In this document: positions 36,869-47,735 of the stretch, in pieces
How positions within the stretch are numbered: position 1 is the stretch's first letter
Layout: the number at the start of each line of letters is the position of its first letter
From: Deinococcus aetherius
GTDB lineage: Bacteria; Deinococcota; Deinococci; Deinococcales; Deinococcaceae
Length of the DNA: 64,000 nucleotides
Direction: 5' to 3'
NCBI RefSeq assembly: GCF_025997855.1
Contig: NZ_AP026560.1
Location: 297,501-361,500 of the forward strand
Position numbers and translations under genes: made by a program
Notes under the pieces: model-generated
What the model saw: only the letters and a program-made list of their open reading frames with translations
Database searches by the model: none
What the model was told of the DNA's origin: nothing

Positions 36869-36897
36869 AGGGTAAGCTGGGGAGGCGGAGGTGCCGG

Positions 36898-37905
36898 TTG
36901 GCGCGTCGAGATGCCCGTGAGCCTGCCCCACGAACCGAAGTCCTGCGGTGTGAAACGGAGACCTGTCCGACCTGTGGGCAGTCCACGACACTGGCGTACC
37001 ACAACAGCCGACGCCTGATGACGCTTCATGGGGCGGTGCAGTACATCCTCAAAATTCGGCAGTGCCGTCATCCGGAGTGTGCGAGGTACCGACAGCCCCT
37101 TCGGCCCGAAGCCGAAGGGGCCCTGGCGTTACCCCGTTCCGAATACGGGCTGGACGTTCTGGCGTTGATCGGGGCGCTGCGGTACAGCGAGCATCGTTCG
37201 GTGCCGGAGATTCACGCGGTCCTGTTGGACCGCGAGGTGGAGGTCAGCGAGCGGAACGTCACCCATCTGCTGCATCGGTACGAAGAACTGCTGGCGCTGC
37301 GCCTGACCGACGCCACCCGACTACGGGAGAAGCTGCGTGCCCAGGGGCAAGTCATCCTCGCTCTGGATGGTCTCCAGCCCGACGTGGGCCATGAAGTGTT
37401 ATGGGTGCTGCGGGATGTGCTGTCGGGGGAAGTCTTGCTGGCACGTGCCCTGCTGGGGGGCGGTGAAGCGGAACTGACGCCGCTGATTCAGGAAGTGAAG
37501 GAGGCCCTCGGGGAGGGCCTCCCGATCATTGGTGTGATCAGCGATGGTCAACACGCCATTCGCCATACCATCGCTCAGGTGCTCCCTGGCGTCCCGCACC
37601 AACTTTGCCAGTTTCACTATCTACGTGAGGCGGCCCGTCCGGTCTTCGAAGCTGACCGACACGCCAAGGTGCAACTGAAACGGGAGTTGCGGGGCGTTCG
37701 CAAGCTGGAACGCAGTTTGGAGGTCCGCACGGACTTGCCCGCCCGGGTGCTGCTGGACTATTGCCTGGCGGTTCGGGGTGCCTTGACCGATGATGGCCGC
37801 CCGCCGCTGGCGGCGAGCGGCCTCAAACTCCGACGCCGCATCCAGGAAGTCGAGGGGTCCTTGGCGCGTGTGATCACGGCGAAAAAGGGGCGCAAGAACC
37901 CGTAG
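36898..37905 (+). CDS. IS transposase, upstream frame
   Basis: 335 aa from TTG 36898 (GGAGG 6 nt upstream). A Cys-rich N-terminus (CETETCPTCGQ ... CRHPECARY) looks like a zinc-binding domain. A DDE-type core follows: VILALDGLQPDVGHEVLWVL (first Asp) and IIGVISDGQHAIRHTI (second Asp), then PHQLCQFHYLREAA. The frame stops at 37905 while the homologous protein continues in the -1 frame; a shift at AAAAAGGGG (37882-37890) joins them as AKKGAQEPVDPELRR. Confidence 0.85.
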   Translation: MARRDAREPAPRTEVLRCETETCPTCGQSTTLAYHNSRRLMTLHGAVQYILKIRQCRHPECARYRQPLRPEAEGALALPRSEYGLDVLALIGALRYSEHRSVPEIHAVLLDREVEVSERNVTHLLHRYEELLALRLTDATRLREKLRAQGQVILALDGLQPDVGHEVLWVLRDVLSGEVLLARALLGGGEAELTPLIQEVKEALGEGLPIIGVISDGQHAIRHTIAQVLPGVPHQLCQFHYLREAARPVFEADRHAKVQLKRELRGVRKLERSLEVRTDLPARVLLDYCLAVRGALTDDGRPPLAASGLKLRRRIQEVEGSLARVITAKKGRKNP

Positions 37906-38516
37906 ACCCCGAGCTGCGACGGCTGCACGTTCATCTCCAGCGGGCTTTGGAGCGCAGCGATGCGGGGTGGCCGGAAATCGACCGGGCCTACCGCCTGGTG
38001 TCCCAAGCAGCTCAGGTACTTCAGAACGCGGAGGAGGGCACGGCCCAGCAGGTGGAGGGGCGCTTCGAGACCGTCTTGCAGCGGATCGAACGTGAAGCGA
38101 ACCGGAACGGTTCGCTTCACGACGCCCTGCGGCACTTTCTGAAGGTGACTGCCAGCTATCGTTCGCACCTGTTCCACACCTACAGCCTGCCTGGCCTGCC
38201 ACGCACCAACAACGATCTGGAGCAGTTCTTCGGCGCCGCTCGGTACCACGAGCGGCGTATCGCCGGACGCAAGGTGGCCTCGCCCAGCACCGTGATCCGT
38301 GGGCAAGTTCGTCTGGTCGCGGCCTTCGGCACCCGACTCCAACCGCCCGTCGGACCTGATCTCCGGCCTCGCTGCCTCACGGCCTGGCGTCATCTCCGGG
38401 CTGGGCTGGAAGCCCGACATGAGGCACGACGACAGCAACTCCGCTTCCGCCGTTCTCCTGACCAGTACCTTGCTGCCCTGGAAGCCCGCCTCCTCAAGCC
38501 CCCTTTGCCGTCATAG
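37887..38516 (+). CDS. IS transposase, downstream (-1) frame
   Basis: C-terminal part of the same transposase, open without stop from the shift site. It carries PGLPRTNNDLEQFFGAARYH with the expected third acidic residue (Glu) and HERRIAGRKVASPST. An internal ATG at 37947 could give a separate product, but no ribosome site is clear, so a -1 frameshift fusion of about 539 aa (or one inactivating shift) is more likely. It ends exactly at the IS edge. Confidence 0.8.
   Translation, partial: GAQEPVDPELRRLHVHLQRALERSDAGWPEIDRAYRLVSQAAQVLQNAEEGTAQQVEGRFETVLQRIEREANRNGSLHDALRHFLKVTASYRSHLFHTYSLPGLPRTNNDLEQFFGAARYHERRIAGRKVASPSTVIRGQVRLVAAFGTRLQPPVGPDLRPRCLTAWRHLRAGLEARHEARRQQLRFRRSPDQYLAALEARLLKPPLPS
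38493..38516 (-). repeat. IS right terminal inverted repeat
   Basis: Reverse complement reads CTATGACGGCAAAGGGGGCT plus TGAG; its last three bases (TAG) are also the transposase stop codon. Confidence 0.9.
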
Positions 38517-38567
38517 GTTTTTTTATTGCCCGCACCGGGCGGGCGGCCCGCGCGCTAGCCTGCGCCC

Positions 38568-39728
38568 ATGAGCCTCCCCTCGCTCCCGGACCAGGCCCCC
38601 GCCCCCGAGACCGGTCCGCCGCGTCCGGTGGGGGTGAACGAGCGGGCGGCCCTTCCCGACGTGCTGCGGGGGGTCGCGCTGCTGGGCATCCTGATCGTGA
38701 ACGTGCAGACCTTCGCGGGCTTCCGCGAGTGGCAGCAACGGGGCCTGGACGGGATCGTGCAGACGTTGACGGACATCTTCGTGAACGGGCGGGCGATCAG
38801 CCTCTTCGCCATGCTGTTCGGGTGGGGGGCGGCGGGGCTGCTCGCGCGGCACGGGGCGGGGACGCTGCTGCGGCGCCTGGCCGTGCTTCTGGTGATCGGC
38901 ACGGCGCATTTCGTGTTCGTGTGGCACGGCGACATCATCTCCAACTACGCGCTGCTGGCGGTCGCGCTGCTGCTCATCGTGCGGATGACGGCGCGCGAAC
39001 TCGTCGCCGTCGCGGGGGCGCTGGGGGGCTGGTGGCTGTTGCTGGGGCTCCTGGCGGGCTTCGGCACCCTGGCGGGTCCGGTCAGGCCCCGGTTCGACGG
39101 GCTGCCCGACCTCGCGCCGGGCATGACGTACGCGCAGGTGGTGGCCGAGCGGGCGGCGGAATTCCAATCCAACCTGATCGGCGGCAGCGTGTACAACGGC
39201 CTGTGGCTGGTCGCCCTCTTCTGTCTGGGGGCCGCCGCCTCCCGGGTCGGGCTGCTCACGCGCCCGGGGGACCACCTTCCCCTATTGCGCCGCCTCGCCG
39301 TGTACGGCCTGATGGTGGGCCTGCCGCTGGGCGTGCTCCTCGCGTGGCTGAACACCTGGGGCACCCAGACCGCCGGGCTCCTCGCCATCCCCGTCCGCAT
39401 GGGGGGTGGGCTCACGACGGCGCTGGGGTACGCCGGGGTGCTGGGGCTCCTCGCGGCGCGGGGGCGGCTGGGACCCCTGAGGGCCTTCGCGGCGAGCGGG
39501 CGGCTCGCCATGAGCAACTACATCGCCCAGAGCCTGATCATGACGACGGTGTTCTACCCCTACGCGGGCGCGCAGTACGGGCGCTGGGGCGCCGCCGCTG
39601 CCCTGCTCCTCGCCCTCGCCGTCGGCCTCGCCCAGGTGCCCCTGAGCGCGTGGGTGCTGCGCCGCTTCGGGACGGGACCGCTGGAGGCCCTCACCCGGGC
39701 CCTGGTGTACGGCCGCGCCCGGCGCTAG
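38568..39728 (+). CDS. DUF418 (YeiB-like) membrane protein
   Basis: 386 aa with about ten hydrophobic helices. Starts with a soluble Pro-rich tail, then [33 protein letters not shown] and the DUF418 C-terminal signature [20 protein letters not shown]. Family function unknown. TAGCCT 6 nt before ATG (leaderless); starts 51 bp after the IS. Confidence 0.88.
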   Translation: MSLPSLPDQAPAPETGPPRPVGVNERAALPDVLRGVALLGILIVNVQTFAGFREWQQRGLDGIVQTLTDIFVNGRAISLFAMLFGWGAAGLLARHGAGTLLRRLAVLLVIGTAHFVFVWHGDIISNYALLAVALLLIVRMTARELVAVAGALGGWWLLLGLLAGFGTLAGPVRPRFDGLPDLAPGMTYAQVVAERAAEFQSNLIGGSVYNGLWLVALFCLGAAASRVGLLTRPGDHLPLLRRLAVYGLMVGLPLGVLLAWLNTWGTQTAGLLAIPVRMGGGLTTALGYAGVLGLLAARGRLGPLRAFAASGRLAMSNYIAQSLIMTTVFYPYAGAQYGRWGAAAALLLALAVGLAQVPLSAWVLRRFGTGPLEALTRALVYGRARR

Positions 39729-39761
39729 GAACCCGGTGCCCGCCGGGCGCGTACTCCCGGC

Positions 39762-40559
39762 ATGGAATTCATCTGGAAGGCCAAGGCGGTGCGGGAAACC
39801 GGTGGCGAGGGCGCGCGGCTGGAGGTCGTCGAGCACCTTGCCCACCCCACCGAGGCCCCGCTGGAGGGGTACCTCCAACCCCTGACCCGCCCCGCGCCCT
39901 GGCGGCAACTCACCCTGCACCTGGGGGGCGGCACGGCGGTGCTCGAACCCGGTGCCCTCCAGTCGCTGCGCGGGGAGATCGAACTCGGCGCGAGCCTGAC
40001 GGGCGGGGGCGGAGGCGGGCTGGGCGGCTTCCTGCGCGGCGCGGTCACGGCGGCGGCGACGGGGGAGGGTCTGTACAAGACGGTCTACCGGGGCACGGGC
40101 GTGATCCACACCGAGCTCACGCGGCTGCACCTCCTGCTCGGCGAACTGCGCGGTGAGGAGGTCATCGTGGACGACGGCGCCTTCGTTGCCTGCGCCGGGG
40201 ACGTGACGGTCGGGCGGCACGTCAACCGGGGCCTCGCCGCCGCCCTCGGGAGCGGGGAGGGGCGGGTGCAGCCCAAGCTCTCGGGCACGGGCGTCTTCGC
40301 CCTGCAAAGCCCCGTCCACCCTGACGAATTCCAGGTGCTCGACCTGCGGAACGAGACCCTGAAGGTGGACGGCAACCTCGTCGTGGCGTACACGGGCGGC
40401 CTGACCTTCAGTGTCGAGAAAAGTAGCCGGGGCCTGCTCGGCAGCGGGCGAACCGGGGAGGGCTTCGTGCAGGTGTACCGGGGCAGCGGCCGCGTGTGGT
40501 TCGCCCCCACCCTGCCGCTGCGCCTTCCATCCGCCCTCACGCCGACGCTGGATGCATAG
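39762..40559 (+). CDS. AIM24/TIGR00266-family protein
   Basis: 265 aa, beta-rich, with a glycine stretch ([20 protein letters not shown]) and [35 protein letters not shown] and [18 protein letters not shown] typical of the AIM24 tandem-repeat fold. Role in bacteria is not established. Its last codons (GATGCATAG) are also the start of the second promoter-terminator cassette. Confidence 0.8.
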   Translation: MEFIWKAKAVRETGGEGARLEVVEHLAHPTEAPLEGYLQPLTRPAPWRQLTLHLGGGTAVLEPGALQSLRGEIELGASLTGGGGGGLGGFLRGAVTAAATGEGLYKTVYRGTGVIHTELTRLHLLLGELRGEEVIVDDGAFVACAGDVTVGRHVNRGLAAALGSGEGRVQPKLSGTGVFALQSPVHPDEFQVLDLRNETLKVDGNLVVAYTGGLTFSVEKSSRGLLGSGRTGEGFVQVYRGSGRVWFAPTLPLRLPSALTPTLDA

Positions 40560-40624
40560 AGTTGACGCCGGGTGGATCCCACGCTATCCTTTTCCCATCA
40601 GCGTCCGGTTCGGGCGCTTTTTTT
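40551..40624 (+). ncRNA. promoter-terminator cassette, copy 2
   Basis: GATGCATA, TTGACG (40562-40567), 17-nt spacer ending ATCCCACGC, TATCCT (40585-40590), CTTTTCCCATCA, hairpin GCGTCCG-gtt-CGGGCGC and seven Ts. Stem sequence differs from copy 1 but pairing is kept. No plus-strand gene follows directly. Confidence 0.6.
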
Positions 40625-40643
40625 GTTGCTCCTCCAGATCTGG

Positions 40644-41116
40644 TCAGCCTGGGGTGTCCGTCCCCAGCCGGGCCTCCCGCACCACCGTCGCCAGACGCTC
40701 CAGCCGTCCGCGCAGCGCGAGGAGGTACACCGCCGGTTCGGCCTCCTCCCCGAAGGTCCAGACGCGCACGCTCGGCGGGGCGGCCAGCACACGGCCCAGC
40801 AGGTCCAGCGTCCCGGCGCGGGTGGCGCGGGTCTCCTCCAGGAGTTCGGGCAGCCCCAGTTCTGCCAGCGGAGCGGTGCGGCGGTAGGGCAGATGGGCCG
40901 CGTGGTCGCCGAGCCCGATCCGCATCTCCATGCCCATCTTGCGCTCCATGCCGATCACGCGCCGCAGCGTGTCCTCGGCCCCGGCTCCCCAGCCTCCGGG
41001 GGCGAGGAGGGCCCGGTAGGCGGCCCCTGCCCCTCCAGCTCGGCACGCACCCGGGCGGGTGGAGTCACGGCGGCCTGGGCGCGCAGGGCCTCCAGGGGGT
41101 GGGGGTCGCCCGTCAT
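40644..41116 (-). pseudogene. DinB-like protein gene with a frameshift
   Basis: The 5' part (ATG 41116: [17 protein letters not shown]..., AATACT 7 nt upstream) and the 3' part ([20 protein letters not shown] ... [13 protein letters not shown]) lie in different frames. Adding one G in the GGGG run at 41023-41026 joins [10 protein letters not shown] to [11 protein letters not shown] and restores ~157 residues with a four-helix DinB-type look. Could be a true frameshift, phase variation or a sequencing error. Confidence 0.6.
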
Positions 41117-41156
41117 GGCGAGCAGTATTTCACCCCGCCCCGTTATCCTGACCCCG

Positions 41157-41645
41157 ATGAGGCATACGGGCACCTGGACAGACATCTACGGCTCGGTCCG
41201 CGCGAGCTTCGAGGGGCGGGTCGGGGGGCACCGCTGGCTGGTGGCCGCACCGCCGGGGCTCGCCGCCGGGGTGCCCGCCGGGCTCACGGCCCTCGACGGC
41301 AAGGGCCGCGCCGACTTCCTCGTCCACGACGGCCTGACCCCCCTCCTCGCCGCCCTGCGCGAACTGGAGCCGCGTGGGGTGCTCGTCGTCGCGGGGCGCC
41401 CCCTCGCCTCCGGCCCCGCCGTGTCCGTCCCGGAGCGCGTGGTAGACGACCTGGACGGCGCCCCGTACCAGGAGGGGGGCGAGTACCCGGCCTGGCACTC
41501 CGCCCTGCCCCTCGCGGACGGGGCGGGCGAGTCCGAGGCCGCAAGTGCCGTCGCCGGGGCCGGGGTCCCCGTCGTCGTCACCGCGCCGGACGGGGTGTGT
41601 GCCGCCCTGGAAGCCTGGATGGACGCCACCCCGCACGGGCGATAG
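41157..41645 (+). CDS. hypothetical protein, 162 aa
   Basis: Starts [20 protein letters not shown]; no motif recognised. Predicted alpha/beta pattern ([29 protein letters not shown]). TATCCT 7 nt before ATG (leaderless). Divergent from the frameshifted gene with only 40 bp between start codons, so the promoters overlap. Confidence 0.6.
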   Translation: MRHTGTWTDIYGSVRASFEGRVGGHRWLVAAPPGLAAGVPAGLTALDGKGRADFLVHDGLTPLLAALRELEPRGVLVVAGRPLASGPAVSVPERVVDDLDGAPYQEGGEYPAWHSALPLADGAGESEAASAVAGAGVPVVVTAPDGVCAALEAWMDATPHGR

Positions 41646-41707
41646 GGGAGGGCCCAAAAGCGACCGTGTACCGCACGTTTCCTCCCGCCTCCCCCTACAC
41701 TTCCCGC

Positions 41708-42868
41708 GTGACCGCCCCCCTTCCCGACTCCACCGTGCGCCATCTGTACGTGCACGTGCCCTTCTGCCCGAGCATCTGCCCGTACTGCGACTTCCATGTC
41801 CTCACCCGGCGGGCCGGGCTGGTCGAGCGTTACCTGGAGGGCATCGAGGCGGAGGCGGCGCGGCTGTCGGGCGAGTACCCGGTGGACCTCGACACGGTGT
41901 ACCTGGGCGGCGGCACGCCGAGCTTCCTGCGGGACGCGGAGCTGGAGGCGCTGGTGGGCAGCATCCACCGTCACCTCGGCTGGGGCCGGGTCGAGAACAC
42001 GCTGGAGGTGAACCCGGGCACGGTGTCGCGGGAGCGCGCGGCCCACTGGCGCGGCCTCGGCCTGGGCCGCGCCTCGGTCGGCGTGCAGAGCCTCGACGAC
42101 GCAACGCTGCTCTTCCTGGGCCGCCAGCACGACGCCGCCCAGGCGCGCGAGGCCGTAACCACCCTGCTCGGGGCGGGCTTCCGGGTCAGCGGCGATCTGA
42201 TCACCGCCGTGCCGGGGCAGCCCCTGGAAGCGGACGTTCGCGGCCTGGTGGACCTCGGCGTGGGGCATGTGAGCGCCTATACCCTGACCATTGAGCCCGG
42301 CACCGAGTTCGCCCGCCGGGGCGTGACGGTCGAGGAGGACGACGAGCGTGAGGGCTTTGAGCGCACGGAGGCCCTGCTGACTGCCCTTGGCTTCACCCGC
42401 TACGAGGTCAGCAACTACGCGCGCCCCGGCGAGGAGTCGCGGCACAACCTCGCCTACTGGCACAACCGCCTGTACCTGGGCCTCGGGCCGGGGGCAGCGG
42501 GCCATTTCCCGGCGACCGGGGACGGCCTGCTCTCCCGCCGTTGGACCAATCCCCACCTCCACGACTGGCTGGCGGGCGAGAAACCTGAAGTGCAGGACGT
42601 GGACCCCGCCGAGTTCGTGACCGACGCCCTCTTCATGGGGCTGCGGCTGCGGGAGGGGGTGGACCTCGCCGACCTCTCGCGCCGCGCGGGGCTCGACGTG
42701 CGCGCGGCCTACGCGGGGCCCATCGCGGCGAACGTGCGACGGGGCCTGCTGACCCTGGAGGGCGGGCGGCTGCGCGCGACGCCGCAGGGGTGGTGGAGCC
42801 TCAATCGCGTCATCACGGACTTTCTGGAGGAGTCGCCCGCCGCATCTACCACTTCCAGTCGTCAATGA
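41708..42868 (+). CDS. hemW: HemW-like radical SAM protein (coproporphyrinogen oxidase-related)
   Basis: 386 aa. The cluster-binding [11 protein letters not shown] (CxxxCxxC) is near residue 20, followed by [46 protein letters not shown] and [18 protein letters not shown]. HemW-type proteins bind haem and act as haem chaperones rather than HemN. GTG start 6 nt after TACACT. Confidence 0.92.
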   Translation: MTAPLPDSTVRHLYVHVPFCPSICPYCDFHVLTRRAGLVERYLEGIEAEAARLSGEYPVDLDTVYLGGGTPSFLRDAELEALVGSIHRHLGWGRVENTLEVNPGTVSRERAAHWRGLGLGRASVGVQSLDDATLLFLGRQHDAAQAREAVTTLLGAGFRVSGDLITAVPGQPLEADVRGLVDLGVGHVSAYTLTIEPGTEFARRGVTVEEDDEREGFERTEALLTALGFTRYEVSNYARPGEESRHNLAYWHNRLYLGLGPGAAGHFPATGDGLLSRRWTNPHLHDWLAGEKPEVQDVDPAEFVTDALFMGLRLREGVDLADLSRRAGLDVRAAYAGPIAANVRRGLLTLEGGRLRATPQGWWSLNRVITDFLEESPAASTTSSRQ

Positions 42869-42930
42869 ACCCTTCACGACTTTAGGCGCAGGTTACTGGC
42901 GCCCTCCCGTCCTCGCTTTAGACTGCCCGC

Positions 42931-44334
<1,404 letters not shown>

Positions 44335-44418
44335 GGGGCCGTATCTGTCCGCACGTCTTCCCGGGGCGTCCTCGTCTGTCCCCGAACCCCCCCTCCCTGC
44401 TATACTCCCGGGTGCCCC

Positions 44419-44495
44419 GCACTCGTAGCTCAGTAGGATAGAGCGGGGGACTCCTAAGCCCTAGGCCACTGGTTCGATTCCAGTCGAGTGCACCA
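44419..44495 (+). tRNA. tRNA-Arg (anticodon CCT)
   Basis: Acceptor GCACTCG/CGAGTGC, D arm GCTC-AGTAGGATA-GAGC, loop CTCCTAA (anticodon CCT, reads AGG), T arm ACTGG-TTCGATT-CCAGT, discriminator A and encoded CCA (44493-44495). The anticodon stem GGGGA/GCCCT has a G-U pair and an A-G mismatch next to the loop. TATACT at 44401 is a plausible -10. Confidence 0.93.
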
Positions 44496-44502
44496 CCCGA
44501 GG

Positions 44503-44537
44503 GGACGCGGTTTTCGCCACCGCGTCCGTTTCTTTTT
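44503..44537 (+). terminator. tRNA-Arg terminator
   Basis: GGACGCGG-ttttcgcca-CCGCGTCC followed by TTTCTTTTT. Confidence 0.88.
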
Positions 44538-44581
44538 GGGCTCCATCCGGCAGACCTGTGGCAGATCGGGCGGGCGCGGCG

Positions 44582-45007
44582 TCAATGCCGTTTGAACCTT
44601 GCGTCCAGGGCCCCCGTGAGTTTTCGCCGCATGTACTCCGCCGCCGGGCTCGTGCTGATCGCCACGGTGGCGATGGAGTTGTCCCCGGCGACGGCCACCA
44701 TGACCGTGATGCTCTCCCGGATGCCCGCGTTCGGGCCCGACGGGGACACCCGTGCCCGGCGGGCCTCTGCCTTCAGGTACCCCTCGTCGCGCTGCACGAT
44801 GTTCCAACCGCCCGGCGCCCTCGTATCCGTGTCCGTCTCCAGGGTCTGGGCCACCGCCGACAGCACCTCCGTCTGCGAGGCGAGGTAGGTCACCGGGGTC
44901 TGGAACCGGGGCGCGCACGACGCCAGGAGCAGCGCCGGGAGAAGGAGCAGGCTCTTCATCCTTCCGCCGGGCGGTGAAAACCGTCTCGCGGGTGTTTCTT
45001 TCTCCAT
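44582..45007 (-). CDS. putative lipoprotein, unknown
   Basis: 141 aa from ATG 45007 (GGAGG 6 nt upstream). The signal region MKSLLLLPALLLASC starts at residue 17, with a lipobox LLLASC; ATG 44959 would give the canonical signal length but its GGAAGG abuts the codon. The mature domain (residues 40-141, TYLASQTEVLSAVAQTLETD ... EYMRRKLTGALDARFK) is a small alpha/beta unit of unknown role. Confidence 0.68.
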   Translation of the reverse strand: MEKETPARRFSPPGGRMKSLLLLPALLLASCAPRFQTPVTYLASQTEVLSAVAQTLETDTDTRAPGGWNIVQRDEGYLKAEARRARVSPSGPNAGIRESITVMVAVAGDNSIATVAISTSPAAEYMRRKLTGALDARFKRH

Positions 45008-45124
45008 ACCGCACCTCCCTGGTCAGGGTACCGGGCCGGGCCAGTGCGTATCTCCCGCCTCTCCCGGTCCCGACCTTGATGCCCCGCTCACCCGCCGCAC
45101 GTCGCGGGAGCGCAGCATGCCGAC

Positions 45125-45295
45125 ATGAGCCACAAGGACAATTACAATCAGGGCGACCGTGACCACAGCCGCAACCCCGGGGCCAACAAGGGAAGCGCCG
45201 ACGAGAAGAGCGGCGACGGGCGGCGCAACGGCAGCGAGAGCGGCACCGGCGGCGGCGGCAAGAACAGCGGCGGAGACAAGGGCAGCAAGGGCTGA
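45125..45295 (+). CDS. small Gly/Lys/Asn-rich hydrophilin-like protein, 56 aa
   Basis: ATG 45125 to TGA 45295: MSHKDNYNQGDRDHSRNPGA then KGSADEKSGDGRR and Gly/Ser/Lys repeats to the end. Extremely hydrophilic and surely disordered, like hydrophilins linked to desiccation in other bacteria (analogy only). CAGCAT lies 6 nt before the ATG. Confidence 0.5.
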   Translation: MSHKDNYNQGDRDHSRNPGANKGSADEKSGDGRRNGSESGTGGGGKNSGGDKGSKG

Positions 45296-45352
45296 GCACG
45301 CCCCTTGACCCAGACGACGGGGCCTGAACTTCACCCTCACCGGAGGTTGGCG

Positions 45353-45583
45353 ATGACGAGCAAAGGACAGAACGAGCAAAAGCAGCACGCGGACGGCGGG
45401 GACGTGCCTGCCTCCGACACCACCGACCTGAGCCAGCAGGAGATCGCGGAGTTGAACGCCCGTCCCGGCCGTGGGGCCCGCCAGGTCGAGGGGGCCGACC
45501 CCTCCGACGACTTCGTGTTCGAGCACGTCGAGGGCGATGACGCGCAGGGACCCAAGTACCCTACCGAGACCCGGCAGGAGTAA
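45353..45583 (+). CDS. small acidic hydrophilic protein, 76 aa
   Basis: ATG 45353 with a perfect GGAGG 6 nt upstream. Composition is Gln/Asp/Glu/Gly-rich (MTSKGQNEQKQHADGGDV ... DDFVFEHVEGDDAQG). No domain recognised. Follows the 56-aa gene by 57 bp and may be co-expressed. Confidence 0.6.
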   Translation: MTSKGQNEQKQHADGGDVPASDTTDLSQQEIAELNARPGRGARQVEGADPSDDFVFEHVEGDDAQGPKYPTETRQE

Positions 45584-45645
45584 GGCGCCGCAGGAGCACG
45601 GGCCCCGTCATTCCAGGCGGGGCCCGTCGCTCCTTATTTCATGAG

Positions 45646-45885
45646 CTACCGAACGGAGCCCGGCGGCAGGCTGGTGAGGTGGAAGGAGCCCGCCGCCGGG
45701 TCCGCCCGGGTGATGCGGAAGGGCCAAGGGCCGTACTCGGTGTTCAGGAGCACCTGCCCGTCCCCGGAAGCGGCGCGGCGCAGGGCCGCCAGGTCCTCCT
45801 CCGTCACGCTCCCGCCGACCACGACGAAGTGCTGCTCCTCGTGTCTCACGTCCCCCACCACGATCCTGCCCCGCAGTTCTTCCAT
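45646..45885 (-). CDS. hypothetical protein, 79 aa
   Basis: MEELRGRIVVGDVRHEEQHF... with beta-strand-like segments (HFVVVGGSVTEEDLAAL, GQVLLNTEYGPWPFRI). TACCCT 6 nt before the ATG plus GGAGG support the start. Function unknown. Confidence 0.58.
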   Translation of the reverse strand: MEELRGRIVVGDVRHEEQHFVVVGGSVTEEDLAALRRAASGDGQVLLNTEYGPWPFRITRADPAAGSFHLTSLPPGSVR

Positions 45886-45941
45886 GCCTCCAGGGTAACC
45901 CCTGCGGCCCCACCTGACGAATGTGGAGCGAGGCCCCACCG

Positions 45942-46829
45942 TCAGCGGATCGCGCTCGCGGGGAAGGTCCGGGCGTCCTCGCTGAAGAGGAGCTTCCAGG
46001 TGGCCTCGTCCACCCGGCCCGTGACGGGCAGCCCGTTGGCCCCCTGGAAGGCGCGGACGGTGGCGGCGGTGACCGGGCCGTACCAGCCGTCGCCGCGCCC
46101 GCCGCCGCTGGGACGCGTGAGGGCGATCAGGCGGTTTTGCACGGCCTCCACGTCGGCGCCGCTCTGCCGCTGGGCCTGGAGTTGCAGCGTTCGCCGGAAG
46201 GGCACGGGCGCGAGATTGCCCGAGGCGGACGAAGCGGGGGCCGGGGTGGCCGCCCGGGACTCCGGCTGTGGGGTGGTGCGGGCCGGGGCGGCGGGCGTGG
46301 CGGGCTGCGGGGTCGCCTGGGGCGCGGGCCTCGCCGGGGTGGTGGGCGCGGGGGCGGGCGTCGGGGTGGGACGACGAACGCTGACGCCACCCTGGGGAGC
46401 GGTGGAGGGCGTGGCCGAGCCCGTGGCGCCGCCCCCCGTGCCGGGGCCGCTGCTCGGGGGCAGGTCGAGGTACACCAGGGTCTGCGCGCGGCCGTCGGGG
46501 TCGGGCTGGACGCGCACGTAGACGTACCCGCCGGGAGTGCGCAACCAGTTGTAGACGCTGCGCTGCTCGTCGCGGCTGCGCCACACGCCGTAGAGGTCGG
46601 CGCCCAGGGCCGAGCCGAGTTTCACCCGCACCGCCTCGACGGTGCCGCCCGCCCCCACGCACTTCTTGTCGGAGGTGCCGATCCCGGCGAAGCTCGCCGG
46701 GCAGTCCCGCAAGACCCCGTCGAGCGCCTGAGCGACGCGCGTGGTGGCCCGCTCCACGTCCCCCGCGCCCGGGGCGGCGAGGGCGGGGCAGAGCAGCAGG
46801 GCGGCGAGGAGGGGAACGGCGAGCCTCAT
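45942..46829 (-). CDS. secreted peptidoglycan-binding domain protein
   Basis: 295 aa. Signal peptide [19 protein letters not shown]; a ~100-residue N-terminal domain with a [15 protein letters not shown] pair; a long Pro/Ala/Thr-rich linker (~residues 130-200); then a PG_binding_1 domain ([47 protein letters not shown]). Binds cell wall; no catalytic module. TAGCAC 6 nt before ATG may be the -10. Confidence 0.85.
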   Translation of the reverse strand: MRLAVPLLAALLLCPALAAPGAGDVERATTRVAQALDGVLRDCPASFAGIGTSDKKCVGAGGTVEAVRVKLGSALGADLYGVWRSRDEQRSVYNWLRTPGGYVYVRVQPDPDGRAQTLVYLDLPPSSGPGTGGGATGSATPSTAPQGGVSVRRPTPTPAPAPTTPARPAPQATPQPATPAAPARTTPQPESRAATPAPASSASGNLAPVPFRRTLQLQAQRQSGADVEAVQNRLIALTRPSGGGRGDGWYGPVTAATVRAFQGANGLPVTGRVDEATWKLLFSEDARTFPASAIR

Positions 46830-46916
46830 GGGGTAGTGCTAGCACGCCCAACCTGACGGATGCTGAGGCCCGCCCCGGGCGGAGTTCAGGGTGCCTCGCC
46901 TGCTACCCTGCCAAGG

Positions 46917-47567
46917 GTGACCCCCGAGCGGTACGAGAAGATTCGCCGTGTCCTGAGCAGACGCCAGCCCACGCTGAGCGTCCTGATGGACGAGGTGCAC
47001 AAGCCCCACAACTTCAGCGCGATCCTGCGCACCTGCGACGCGGTGGGCGTGCTGACCGCCCACGCCGTTCCCCCGGGGGGCGGGGCGCTGCCCACCTTCG
47101 ACGCCACGAGCGGGAGCGCGCACAAATGGGTGGAGGTGCGGCGGCACCCGGACGCGATGAGCGCCACGCGGGAGTTGCAGGCCGGGGGCGTGCAGGTGCT
47201 CGCCACCCACCTCTCGCAGCGCAGCCTCGACTACCGCGAGCCCGACTACACCCGGCCGACCTGTCTCCTCCTCGGGGCCGAGAAGTGGGGCGTCTCGGAC
47301 GAGGCCGCCACGCTCGCCGACGCCAACATCGTGATCCCGATGTTCGGCATGGTCCAGAGCCTCAACGTCTCGGTGGCCGCCGCCACCATCCTCTTCGAGG
47401 CCCAGCGGCAGCGACTCGCGGCGGGGATGTACGACGCGCCGCAGCTCGCGCCCGACGAGCTGGGCCGTCTCGCCTTCGAGTGGGCGTACCCCGACCTCGC
47501 CCCCGGCTACCGCGAGCGCGGCGAGCCCTACCCGGCGCTCGACGAGGCGGGGCAGATCGTCCGCTGA
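46917..47567 (+). CDS. trmH: TrmH-like SpoU-family tRNA/rRNA 2'-O-methyltransferase
   Basis: 216 aa from GTG 46917, 7 nt after TACCCT. SpoU motifs: [19 protein letters not shown] (motif 1), [11 protein letters not shown] (motif 2) and [17 protein letters not shown] (motif 3) that form the trefoil knot and SAM site. The short N-terminal and C-terminal helical extensions match TrmH, which methylates G18 in tRNA. Confidence 0.93.
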   Translation: MTPERYEKIRRVLSRRQPTLSVLMDEVHKPHNFSAILRTCDAVGVLTAHAVPPGGGALPTFDATSGSAHKWVEVRRHPDAMSATRELQAGGVQVLATHLSQRSLDYREPDYTRPTCLLLGAEKWGVSDEAATLADANIVIPMFGMVQSLNVSVAAATILFEAQRQRLAAGMYDAPQLAPDELGRLAFEWAYPDLAPGYRERGEPYPALDEAGQIVR

Positions 47568-47735
47568 GGGTGGGGAGGGCCGTGTTCCCCGGCGGGTGAC
47601 CGGGGTGCCTTGCGTGCATTGCGTGCGTCTCATTCTTCCGGGGCCGGGTGGCTAGACTGCGGGGCGTTTGCCCCCGGTCCTGCTCCATTCCACGTTCGGG
47701 TTCGGGGAGCCTCGCCACCGAAGGGGTGCTCTGCC

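Larger units (their letters stand above)
36845..38516 (+). mobile_element. insertion sequence, 1672 bp, intact ends
   Basis: 24-bp terminal inverted repeats, 36845-36868 and 38493-38516 (CTAYGACGGCAAAGGGGGCT then TGAG), one mismatch. Flanked by an 8-bp direct duplication GTTTTTTT (36837-36844 and 38517-38524). One transposase in two overlapping frames fills it. IS family not assigned; 8-bp duplications occur in several families. The target is the T-tract of the adjacent cassette's terminator. Confidence 0.9.

Noticed and set aside
36522..36875. 117-codon frame between the MliC-like genes and the IS
   Set aside because: It runs through the promoter-terminator cassette and IS end and has no protein-like features.
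47570..47735. yybP-ykoY Mn2+ riboswitch before the first TerC gene
   Set aside because: I could not find the conserved loop sequences of this riboswitch.
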